22,521 bases of DNA from an uncultured Bacteroidales bacterium (lineage in GTDB: Bacteria; Bacteroidota; Bacteroidia; Bacteroidales; Muribaculaceae). The notes beneath the pieces are model-generated. The model made no database searches, was not told the DNA's origin, and saw only the letters and a program-made list of their open reading frames with translations. The position numbers and the translations under genes are program-made. Shown piece by piece: positions 1 to 6,858 of the stretch. The DNA lies in NCBI GenBank assembly GCA_947177325.1, contig CAMWUH010000005.1, forward strand, positions 1 to 22,521, in the 5' to 3' direction. Numbering within the stretch: position 1 is the stretch's first letter; the number at the start of each line of letters is the position of its first letter.

Positions 1-32
1 ATTTCCATCTCGCATATAGTATAATTTAATTT

Positions 33-1199
33 TCAACAGTTACTTATGAGGGATTGAGCTATTGCGCGCGCTTCAGTGTTGGTGGCCACGAGCTGCTCAT
101 AGGAGGGATTGTCCACGAATGAGGCGCGGGCGAGAGTTTCGTTGATTATGTCGACGATGCGCCCCATGCGAATGTCGCCTCGAAGGAAAGAGGCCACGGC
201 AATTTCGTTGGCTGCATTGATGATGCATGCCGCATTACCACCGCGGGTGAGGGCGGTTTCGGCCAGGAGCAGACCGGGGAAGCGGTCGGTGTCGGGGCGC
301 TCAAAAGTCAGGTTAGCGAGCAAGCCGAGAGTGAGCGAGGATGCTGCCTGAGGCATGCGGGTGGCGTGGCCGAGAGCGTATTGGATGGGTAGGCGCATAT
401 CGGGAGTGCCGAGCTGGGCCTTAATGGCTCCATCAGTGAATTCAACCATTGAGTGGACGATTGACTGAGGGTGGACCAGGGGGGTGATCTTTTCAAAAGG
501 CACGTCGAAGAGCCATCGGGCCTCGATTATTTCAAAGGCTTTGTTGACCATAGTGGCGGAGTCGACGGTGATTTTGGCACCCATCGACCAATTGGGGTGG
601 CGGAGGGCCTGCTCGGCCGTGGCGTTGTCGATTTCGGCTTTGGAAGCCTTACGGAATGGGCCGCCTGAAGCAGTGATAATCAATCGCTCGACGGAGGCGG
701 GGTCCTCCCCTACCAATGACTGGTAGATGGCCGAGTGCTCGGAATCGACGGGAATAATCTTTGACGACGAGGCGGCGAGAGCCTCCTTAACGATAGCGCC
801 GGCAACGACGAGGGTCTCTTTATTGGCAAGGGCGATATCTTTATTGGCTGCGATTGCGCGGAGAGTGGGGGCAAGGCCGGAATAGCCCACGGTGGCTGTC
901 AGCAGAGTGTCGATGTCGGGTCGGGTAACAGCGTCGGCCACAGCGGTGGCGCCGGCGGTTGTCTCGATGCCGAGCGGAGCAAGCGCGTCGCGGAGTTTCC
1001 AAAGCTTTGACTCATCAGCAATAACAGCCATTGAAGGGCGGAATCTGATAGCCTGCTGAATAAGCGTGTCAACCCGGGAGCCGGCTACGAGGAGCGTCAC
1101 ATTGAAGCGCTCGGGGTAGCGACTGACCACGTCGAGGGCCTGAGTGCCGATGGAGCCTGTAGAGCCGAGGATTGCTATGCGTTGGGGTGATTGATTCAT
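33..1199 (-). CDS. dxr: 1-deoxy-D-xylulose 5-phosphate reductoisomerase
   Basis: This enzyme converts 1-deoxy-D-xylulose 5-phosphate to 2-C-methyl-D-erythritol 4-phosphate with NADPH, the committed step of the MEP isoprenoid pathway in the cytoplasm. The N-terminal nucleotide-binding loop reads GSTGSIGTQALDVV (residues 12-25). The metal and substrate region has IPVDSEHSAIYQSL and ITASGGPFR. The flexible-loop and C-terminal signature HPNWSMGAKITVDSATM follows. The chosen start (ATG at 1199) gives 388 residues, normal for the family, and places the Rossmann strand about 7 residues in. An in-frame ATG at 1259 would add 20 residues that overlap the upstream gene, so it was rejected. It lies 22 bp after the DUF4421 gene on the same strand and probably shares its promoter. 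No terminator is visible in the 32 bases beyond the stop, so the operon likely continues out of the window; in many Bacteroidales the next gene is rseP. Confidence 0.96.
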   Translation of the reverse strand: MNQSPQRIAILGSTGSIGTQALDVVSRYPERFNVTLLVAGSRVDTLIQQAIRFRPSMAVIADESKLWKLRDALAPLGIETTAGATAVADAVTRPDIDTLLTATVGYSGLAPTLRAIAANKDIALANKETLVVAGAIVKEALAASSSKIIPVDSEHSAIYQSLVGEDPASVERLIITASGGPFRKASKAEIDNATAEQALRHPNWSMGAKITVDSATMVNKAFEIIEARWLFDVPFEKITPLVHPQSIVHSMVEFTDGAIKAQLGTPDMRLPIQYALGHATRMPQAASSLTLGLLANLTFERPDTDRFPGLLLAETALTRGGNAACIINAANEIAVASFLRGDIRMGRIVDIINETLARASFVDNPSYEQLVATNTEARAIAQSLISNC

Positions 1200-1221
1200 G
1201 GGATTGCGGATTAGGGGGCAG

Positions 1222-2280
1222 TTACCAGATATTAAACCGGTAGCCGGCTGAGAGTTCAAATGTTAGATAAGATGTGAGGAGAGCGTGTTCCTTGGTGCCG
1301 ACGAGATTACCCTGGAAGGAGAATATGCTTGAAGCGAACCATTGCTTGTGGTTCCACACCATGCCAAGCTTGCCACGGAGCAGAAAGGCGAATGACTTGC
1401 CACGGTCAGCCTGCTCAACGATGGTGCCGGAGGTCCAGCCGAGCATCGGGGCAATGGTCACGCCGAAATTCCATTTGGGGTGGAACACCCAGTTGTAGCC
1501 ATACCCGAATTGAAAAGCATAGTTGTGGGTTTTGAGCGTGTAGTCGGTTACGGGGATATCCCGGATATACTCCTCGGGGAGCTTGGCGAAATCAAACATG
1601 AAGTTTTGATTAGTGTAGGCGATGCCGGCAAAGAACGAGCCTTGCGATTTGAGCTGGATTCGGGAGAAAGAGAACGCAGCTGCCTGGGAATAGCGCTTGT
1701 GGTTGAAGAAATAATAGGCATTGAGACCCCATTCGGTGGTGTTGATGCCATCGAAAGGGATGTTGACCCGCTGAGTAGGCTGTTCGGGCACATAGATAGA
1801 GCGGATTGTGGTGCCGACGTCGTTGCGGATAAAATAAAGGTCGGCCGAGAAGAGCATACAGCTGAAGCCGAACTGCCAGCGCTTGCGGCCGTCGGCTTTT
1901 CCACCGAATAGTTTCCCCATGTTGATATCATACCCTACCGATACGGCCAGATAGTTGAGATAGAAGCCGAGAGAGGTAGTCGGGTCGGCAATCATGTTCA
2001 TGCGGGTGTTGTTGCTGAAACGGGGATGATAATAATCGGTCCACGATTCCATGCGTATTTTGCCATTGAACTTGTAGCCGGTGCCGACGACGTAGGCGGT
2101 GTCGTAACCATTGAAAAATTTGTCGCCCCAACGATAAGTGTTGACGCAAAACCGGGGGAACTTGCCCATAGCGGCAATGGAGTCGAGCTGAAATGAGAAG
2201 GCATTACAACGCATTGAAGCCCCCGCTAAAAAGAGCAGGAGCACAACAAGAAGAGAGCGAAATCTAAATGTAAATCTCAC
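1222..2280 (-). CDS. DUF4421 family outer-membrane-type protein
   Basis: This is an uncharacterised Bacteroidetes envelope protein of 352 residues. It begins with a signal peptide (RFTFRFRSLLVVLLLFLAG, cleavage probably near residues 26-28). The rest is rich in alternating aromatic strands such as YAFQFGYGYNWVF and LTFELSAGYRFNIW, and it ends on an aromatic residue, as expected of an outer-membrane beta-barrel. The strand pattern, length and sequence feel match the DUF4421 family; the family name is from memory, not a search. It is the first gene of a unit with dxr and has a good Bacteroidetes promoter about 40 bp upstream. The start ATG at 2280 directly precedes the basic n-region of the signal peptide. 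Its biochemical role is unknown. Confidence 0.85.
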   Translation of the reverse strand: MRFTFRFRSLLVVLLLFLAGASMRCNAFSFQLDSIAAMGKFPRFCVNTYRWGDKFFNGYDTAYVVGTGYKFNGKIRMESWTDYYHPRFSNNTRMNMIADPTTSLGFYLNYLAVSVGYDINMGKLFGGKADGRKRWQFGFSCMLFSADLYFIRNDVGTTIRSIYVPEQPTQRVNIPFDGINTTEWGLNAYYFFNHKRYSQAAAFSFSRIQLKSQGSFFAGIAYTNQNFMFDFAKLPEEYIRDIPVTDYTLKTHNYAFQFGYGYNWVFHPKWNFGVTIAPMLGWTSGTIVEQADRGKSFAFLLRGKLGMVWNHKQWFASSIFSFQGNLVGTKEHALLTSYLTFELSAGYRFNIW

Positions 2281-2321
2281 TTAAATGTCGACGATTGGTT
2301 TTCCGGTTAATTTTTCAACCA

Positions 2322-2352
2322 CAAAGTTACGATTTTTTGCCTAATCGGCAAA
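2322..2352 (-). promoter_or_regulatory. Bacteroidetes-type promoter for DUF4421-dxr
   Basis: Read on the minus strand, a -33 TTTG (2352-2349) is followed after 19 nt by TAACTTTG (2329-2322), a full match to the Bacteroidetes -7 consensus TAnnTTTG. Transcription would start about 35 nt before the ATG at 2280. Confidence 0.7.
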
Positions 2353-2665
2353 AAAAAGATACATTGGTTTCATTTGTGGCGGACGAGGGAGGGCGACGAT
2401 TGTAAAATAAACGGGTCAATGTAAAAAAAGCGGTTGTTAAATATGAAAGAATCCGGTAGATATTCTTTTGTTTGCTAAACATCGTCCACACTTTCAGCGT
2501 GGACTCAACGCCTCTTTTGACTTTACCTACTCGGACTACGTCCAAGGTTTGGCATAAATGTCGCTGCTGCGCAGCTCAATGTGAAGAAAAATTCTTTACT
2601 CGGTTTTATGAAATTTCAACCGCCTTTTGCGACTGACCCAATCTTTATATGTTTAATAATAAATT
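2353..2665. other. intergenic stretch, no gene recognised
   Basis: This AT-rich spacer lies between the promoter of DUF4421-dxr and the terminator of the sigma-factor unit. An open frame on the minus strand (2327-2545, 72 codons) runs across the promoter and resembles no protein, so it is not called. A short inverted repeat with GTCCAC/GTGGAC arms sits near 2487-2507, without a T-tract. Nothing else is supported. Confidence 0.6.
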
Positions 2666-2715
2666 AAAAAAAGCTACGCCACCCTCAACGCAAGGTTGAC
2701 GTGAAGGCGGCGTAG
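2666..2715 (-). terminator. intrinsic terminator of the sigma/anti-sigma/Spy-like unit
   Basis: On the minus strand the arms beginning CTACGCCGCC and ending GGTGGCGTAG form a stem of at least ten pairs (one G-U), with further pairing inside. One C and then seven T residues (2672-2666) follow the hairpin. It lies 58 bp after the stop of the Spy-like gene. Confidence 0.88.
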
Positions 2716-2773
2716 TGATGGATACGAATGTGACTCTTCAAGAGCACGTTCCGCAATTTTTGCAACGGTTGGT

Positions 2774-3277
2774 CTAAGATTTGCGCTTAGAGGCTGATTG
2801 GCGGGTTGCCTTATCGCCTCCTTTCTTAAGGTCGTGATGGCGACGCATAAGGGTCATGGAGAATTTGCGCTCAACGCTTTTGAGCTTGAAGAGTTGCTTT
2901 TTATTGAGCACTTCCTTAAGCTCGGGGAGATAGCGCAACTCAATGTCGGCCTCTTTCTTTTTGAGCTCGAAGAGGGCTTGAACGGCCTGGTCGTATTCGA
3001 GGTCGGTTATCTGACCGTCGGGGGCTTCGAGCAAGCGGCGCTCTTGCTGGCGGGTATCGGAGTTGACTTGTGCAATTTCGTCTTCCATTGCGTCGTAGAC
3101 TTTAAAGAAGCGTGGCTCCTGCTCGCGCGTCAGGCCGAGCTCGCGGGCGAGGAAAGAGTGTTTGAACTCTCTCACTTCCTTAGCCCATTGGGCAGAGCCG
3201 GGCTCGTCAGTTGATTGGGCTGCGGCATAGCCACTAACAGCAGCTATAAGCAGCAAAATTGCGAAAAGTCGTTTCAT
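2774..3277 (-). CDS. Spy/CpxP-like periplasmic protein
   Basis: This is a predicted periplasmic, all-helical protein of 167 residues. A signal peptide occupies residues 1-20 (FAILLLIAAVSGYAAA, cleavage before QSTDE). The LTxxQ signature of the Spy/CpxP family is present as LTREQ at 49-53, and a weaker second copy follows in VLNKKQLFKL. In enterobacteria, family members act as periplasmic chaperones or as negative regulators of the Cpx envelope-stress sensor. The C-terminal 37 residues are very basic, with about 13 Lys/Arg against 3 acidic residues. It follows the one-helix membrane protein with only 2 bp between genes and ends the sigma-factor unit, so an envelope-stress role is the natural reading. 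The exact function is inference; Bacteroidetes homologues are usually annotated as hypothetical. Confidence 0.75.
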   Translation of the reverse strand: MKRLFAILLLIAAVSGYAAAQSTDEPGSAQWAKEVREFKHSFLARELGLTREQEPRFFKVYDAMEDEIAQVNSDTRQQERRLLEAPDGQITDLEYDQAVQALFELKKKEADIELRYLPELKEVLNKKQLFKLKSVERKFSMTLMRRHHDLKKGGDKATRQSASKRKS

Positions 3278-3279
3278 AG

Positions 3280-3735
3280 TCAGAATTGGTCAGGGTAAAC
3301 AAAGTTTTCATCACCGTCGATGCCGGTTTCGGCCTCGGGGTCGAAGTCAAAGAACTCTTCGGGGGTTATTTCTTCCTGATTGAAGAGGTCGTCGTAGATA
3401 TCGAACTGGTCGACATCGGGGGCCACATATTCGTTGACGAAATGGTCGTTGGATAGCGCTGTGGTAACTCCGGGATAGTGCTCGATGTCGAGGCTGGCAT
3501 TGGCTCCGCCCATGAGGGTAAACATTTTCATCATGCACCAGATGCCGGCAAACATAGCCGCCATGTAGACAAACGGGCGGGCTTTTTGCCAGAAGGAGCG
3601 ACGTGGCAACTCTGTCACTTCCTTTTCGGGAAGTGACAGGGCCATATTTTTGGCAAAGTCGGCGAAATAACCGTCGGGCACCGTCATGCCGGTGCGGCGG
3701 TCAATGCGGGAGAGTATATCGCTTTTCTTTTCCAT
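3280..3735 (-). CDS. one-helix membrane protein, probable anti-sigma factor
   Basis: The protein has 151 residues in three parts. A short cytoplasmic N-terminus (1-54) carries TVPDGYFADFAKNMALSLP at 18-36, a motif I associate with small Bacteroidetes proteins encoded beside ECF sigma factors. One transmembrane helix spans about 55-77 (FVYMAAMFAGIWCMMKMF). The periplasmic tail (78-151) contains no lysine or arginine and about 17 Asp/Glu in its last 46 residues. It has no HxxxCxxC zinc anti-sigma motif. Its position directly after the sigma gene and before a Spy-like periplasmic protein suggests that it tethers or inhibits the sigma factor and senses the envelope. That role is inferred from context and topology only. 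The 147-bp gap from the sigma gene is larger than the other gaps in the unit, and no promoter was recognised in it. Confidence 0.72.
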   Translation of the reverse strand: MEKKSDILSRIDRRTGMTVPDGYFADFAKNMALSLPEKEVTELPRRSFWQKARPFVYMAAMFAGIWCMMKMFTLMGGANASLDIEHYPGVTTALSNDHFVNEYVAPDVDQFDIYDDLFNQEEITPEEFFDFDPEAETGIDGDENFVYPDQF

Positions 3736-3882
3736 GTAAATTATTGTTTTATATTTTCTCAGCCAATTCCTGCGGTGAGTTTTTGAAGTGAAGGGTGCAG
3801 GGGTTTGGTTATTTGTTTGACTATTGAGGCGGCCGGAGGTTTAATCGGCCGGAGATAAATTTTTACTGACGCGATTATGAGG

Positions 3883-4443
3883 TTAAGTTTCGATGTCGGC
3901 AAAGAAGGCTTCTATCTTTTTGACAGCCAAATGATAGGAGGCTTTGAGGGCGCCGACCGATGTGCCTAAGATTTCGGCGATTTGGTCATATTTCATTTCG
4001 TCGTAGTAGCGCATATTGAACACGAGGCGCTGCTTTTCGGGGAGAGAGGCGATGGCTTTGCGGAGCTGTAGGGCCAATTCGTCGCCGTCGATATCTTTAT
4101 CGGTTTCGATTGCGTTGATAAGCATCGATTCTTCGTCGTCGAGCGAGAGGTTCCGGCGCTTCTTTTCTTTATTCAGGAATGTGATCGACTCGTTGATGGC
4201 GATTTTGTGGAGCCAAGTGGATAGCTTGGCGTCGCCTCTGAAATTCTCGATTGAGCTCCAGGCTTTAAGGAATGTCTCCTGGAGGAGGTCGTTGGCATCG
4301 TCGTGACTGTTGACCAATCGGCGTATCTGCCAATAGAGGGGCTCACTGTAGGCAGCGATAACTTCACCAAAAGCCTCGCGGCAGGTAGAGCTGTCGCGCA
4401 AGCGGTTGATGAGTTGGAAATCTTCGGCCGGAGTGGTTGCCAT
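3883..4443 (-). CDS. ECF-type RNA polymerase sigma factor
   Basis: This is a sigma-70 family protein of the extracytoplasmic function class, 186 residues, acting in the cytoplasm with core RNA polymerase. Region 2 covers about 25-95, with the -10 binding helix features DDANDLLQETFLKAW and FRGDAKLSTWLHKIA. A charged linker follows. Region 4 covers about 125-180, with ASLPEKQRLVFNMRYYDEM and the helix-turn-helix YDQIAEILGTSVGALKASY. Region 3 is absent, as usual for ECF factors. It heads the unit with the membrane protein and the Spy-like gene, and it is transcribed divergently from the TonB receptor. The ATG at 4443 gives a compact N-terminus. Its specific stimulus cannot be read from the sequence. 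Confidence 0.93.
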   Translation of the reverse strand: MATTPAEDFQLINRLRDSSTCREAFGEVIAAYSEPLYWQIRRLVNSHDDANDLLQETFLKAWSSIENFRGDAKLSTWLHKIAINESITFLNKEKKRRNLSLDDEESMLINAIETDKDIDGDELALQLRKAIASLPEKQRLVFNMRYYDEMKYDQIAEILGTSVGALKASYHLAVKKIEAFFADIET

Positions 4444-4480
4444 CGGGGTGATTGCTGATTGAAGAACAGATTTTTCAGGC

Positions 4481-4488
4481 CAAATTTA
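4481..4488 (-). promoter_or_regulatory. candidate -7 element for the sigma-factor gene
   Basis: The minus strand reads TAAATTTG, a full match to TAnnTTTG, about 38 nt before the ATG at 4443. No convincing TTTG lies at the correct distance upstream, so the element may be weak or used by an alternative sigma factor. Confidence 0.42.
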
Positions 4489-4533
4489 ACAATTTTCTCG
4501 CAAATAACCACTATCCGTGCCAAAAAAAATTCG

Positions 4534-4541
4534 TAATTTTG
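4534..4541 (+). promoter_or_regulatory. candidate -7 element for the TonB receptor unit
   Basis: TAATTTTG matches TAnnTTTG and lies 47 nt before the ATG at 4589. It also argues against a GTG start at 4517, which would lie upstream of the transcription start. No good -33 TTTG is seen. It lies within 46 bp of the oppositely oriented sigma-gene element. Confidence 0.48.
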
Positions 4542-4588
4542 CATTTCATTTCCCAATCGCGGCTATCGGATACCGCGCTTATTGCATC

Positions 4589-6856
4589 ATGAAATCAATC
4601 GTTTCCATTTTACTATTTCTTTCAGCATCTGCTTCCTTTGGGGCTAAAGCGACCGAATCAACGGCCTCAGAGCCGATTGGAGCCGCCCCAACGCCGGCCG
4701 ACACCGTGTTGTCGCTCAACGAAATCACCGTGCAATCAATCAAGGCTGTCTCGCGTTATCAATTTCCGACCACCGTCACTATGTTGAGCGAAAACACCAT
4801 AGAGCGCTACGATGTCAACGGGCTGAAACAACTCAGTGAAATTGCCCCCAACTTCTATATGCCGCAATATGGGTCAAGGATGACCTCCTCAATCTATGTA
4901 CGCGGCCTCGGATCGAGGATCGACCAGCCGGTCGTTGGGTTGAACGTTGACAACGTGCCGGTGCTCAACAAGGATGCCTACGATTTCTCATTTCCCGACA
5001 TTATCAGGGCCGAAGTGGCCCGCGGCCCGCAGTCAACGCTCTACGGACGCAATACCATGGGGGGAGTCATCAACCTGACCACTCTCTCGCCGATGCAATA
5101 TCAGGGGGTAAAAGCGCAAGCCGAATATGGCTCGGCCAATACCTACCGGCTTTCGGCCGGAGTCTACACCCGCCCTACCGACAAGATAGCACTCGCCGCA
5201 ATGGGGGCTTACTACTCCACCGACGGTTTTTTCACAAATCTCTACAACGGCAAAAAAATCGACAACGAGCGGCAGGGATTGGGCAAAATCAAGTTGGCCT
5301 GGCGTCCTTCAGGCGCTTTCCTGCTCGAAAATGCCGCGTGGGCAACCGTTACCCGCCAGGGAGGATTCCCTTACCAATCGGTCGAAACAGGCCAAATCAG
5401 CCATAACGACACCTGCTTCTATCGGCGCACGTCGGTGGTCGACGGACTGACAATGCGATGGTTCGGCGATAAGATCAACATTTCGTCGATCACCTCATTT
5501 CAATATATCAACGACAATCTGACGCTTGACCAGGACTTCCTCCCGGCCGACTATTTCGTGCTCACTCAGAAACGCCACGAATGGGCGCTGACGCAAGATT
5601 TGGTCGCCACCGGCAAAGGGGAGAAATACAACTGGCTCGCCGGAGCATTCGGCTTCTTGCGTCGGAGCAACATGACTGCTCCCGTTACTTTCCACGACAC
5701 CGGTCTGCAACAGCTCATCGAAGGGCCGATGAATTCAGCCATGGGGGGTGGGGTAATGTCGATGCGCTTCGACGAGCGACAGCTCCTGTTAGGAAGCGAT
5801 TTCCTGACCCATAATCAAGGTTGGGCTCTATACCACAAAAGCCAGCTCAACTTAGGGCGCCTGCGACTCTCCGCCGCCCTGCGCCTGGCGTGGGAGCGCA
5901 CAGCTATCGACTACATCAGCGCCGCCTCAGGCTCGCTGACCCTCTATATGCAAGCGGGCCCGACGGAACGACCGGTCCGCACCATTCCCTTCGCCGTCGA
6001 CCTGGCTGATCGCCTGTCGATGCACTCGCTCCAGCTGCTCCCCGAGGTCAAAATCGCCTACGACTTCTGCCCTGCCCTCTCGGTTGGCTTCGTATGGGCC
6101 AAGGGCTATAAGGCCGGGGGCTACAACACCCAAATGTTTTCCGACATTCTGCAGCAAGCTCTCATGGAGTCGATGGGAGATGCAGCCGACTATGACGTTG
6201 ACGAAATAATCTCTTACAAGCCGGAAACATCGTGGAACTACGAGCTCAACTTTTCATCACATCTGCTCGACAACAACCTCAACATCGACCTCTCCACCTT
6301 CTTCATAGATTGCCGCAATCAGCAGATGACCGTGTTCCCCGAGGGCACTACAACCGGACGAATGATGGCCAACGCCGGTCGCACGCGCTCCGTAGGCTTT
6401 GAGCTCGCCGTTGACTACCGCATCAACGACCATTGGCGCATCGACACCTCCTATGGCCTTGCTTCGGCCAAATTCCGCCAATTCAACGATGGCCGGGCCG
6501 ATTATAAAGGCAATCACGTGCCATACGCTCCCGAAAACACTCTGTTTGGAGCCGCCACCTACTCCACTCACCTGTCGGCAGGACCGCTGACCGCGGTGGA
6601 AGCAACCGTAGGGTGTCGCGGTGTGGGCAAGATATGGTGGAACGAAGCCAACTCGCTCTCACAACCTTTCTACGCCACCATGTCGGCCTCGGTCAATCTG
6701 CGCACCAAATGGCTCGACGTTGAAATTTGGGGCGAAAACCTGACCGATACACAATTCTCTACCTTTTATTTCGTTTCTATGAGAAATGCCTTTGTTCAGC
6801 GCGGCAATCCCCGACGCTTCGGCATCACTCTCCGCTATAATCTCTCATTCAAATAA
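4589..6856 (+). CDS. TonB-dependent outer-membrane receptor
   Basis: This is a ligand-gated outer-membrane transporter of 755 residues, energised by TonB-ExbB-ExbD. A signal peptide covers about 1-20 (KSIVSILLFLSASASFG). A TonB-box-like segment LNEITVQS is at 43-50. The plug domain covers about 51-168 and contains YVRGLGSR, GLNVDNVPV and ARGPQSTLYGRNTMGGVINL. The remainder is a 22-strand-type barrel that ends in LRYNLSFK. There is no N-terminal carboxypeptidase-like domain, so it is not SusC-type. There is no STN signalling domain, so FecA-style signalling to a sigma factor is unlikely. The start at 4589 is chosen for the signal peptide and promoter position. It is followed after 2 bp by a lipoprotein, probably a co-transcribed surface partner. 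The substrate is unknown; iron chelates, haem, cobalamin or small organic ligands are all possible. Confidence 0.93.
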   Translation: MKSIVSILLFLSASASFGAKATESTASEPIGAAPTPADTVLSLNEITVQSIKAVSRYQFPTTVTMLSENTIERYDVNGLKQLSEIAPNFYMPQYGSRMTSSIYVRGLGSRIDQPVVGLNVDNVPVLNKDAYDFSFPDIIRAEVARGPQSTLYGRNTMGGVINLTTLSPMQYQGVKAQAEYGSANTYRLSAGVYTRPTDKIALAAMGAYYSTDGFFTNLYNGKKIDNERQGLGKIKLAWRPSGAFLLENAAWATVTRQGGFPYQSVETGQISHNDTCFYRRTSVVDGLTMRWFGDKINISSITSFQYINDNLTLDQDFLPADYFVLTQKRHEWALTQDLVATGKGEKYNWLAGAFGFLRRSNMTAPVTFHDTGLQQLIEGPMNSAMGGGVMSMRFDERQLLLGSDFLTHNQGWALYHKSQLNLGRLRLSAALRLAWERTAIDYISAASGSLTLYMQAGPTERPVRTIPFAVDLADRLSMHSLQLLPEVKIAYDFCPALSVGFVWAKGYKAGGYNTQMFSDILQQALMESMGDAADYDVDEIISYKPETSWNYELNFSSHLLDNNLNIDLSTFFIDCRNQQMTVFPEGTTTGRMMANAGRTRSVGFELAVDYRINDHWRIDTSYGLASAKFRQFNDGRADYKGNHVPYAPENTLFGAATYSTHLSAGPLTAVEATVGCRGVGKIWWNEANSLSQPFYATMSASVNLRTKWLDVEIWGENLTDTQFSTFYFVSMRNAFVQRGNPRRFGITLRYNLSFK

Positions 6857-6858
6857 TT

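Noticed and set aside
1..8. An ATG on the minus strand at position 8 (reads MEI or MEM) that could be the start of the next gene, rseP.
   Set aside because: Only eight bases are inside the window. The idea rests on recalled gene order, not on sequence.
2327..2545. Minus-strand open frame of 72 codons before the DUF4421 gene.
   Set aside because: It crosses the clear promoter at 2322-2352, has no recognisable protein features and lies in AT-rich spacer.
3830..3854. Perfect 9-bp direct repeat CGGCCGGAG in the gap between the sigma and membrane-protein genes, considered as an operator or attenuator.
   Set aside because: The same 9-mer also occurs inside coding sequence at about 4425 and 5155, so it is common in this genome. 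No T-tract follows it on the minus strand.
4517..4588. GTG at 4517 as an earlier start of the TonB receptor.
   Set aside because: It lies upstream of the -7 element at 4534-4541 and would put 24 unrelated residues before a proper signal peptide.
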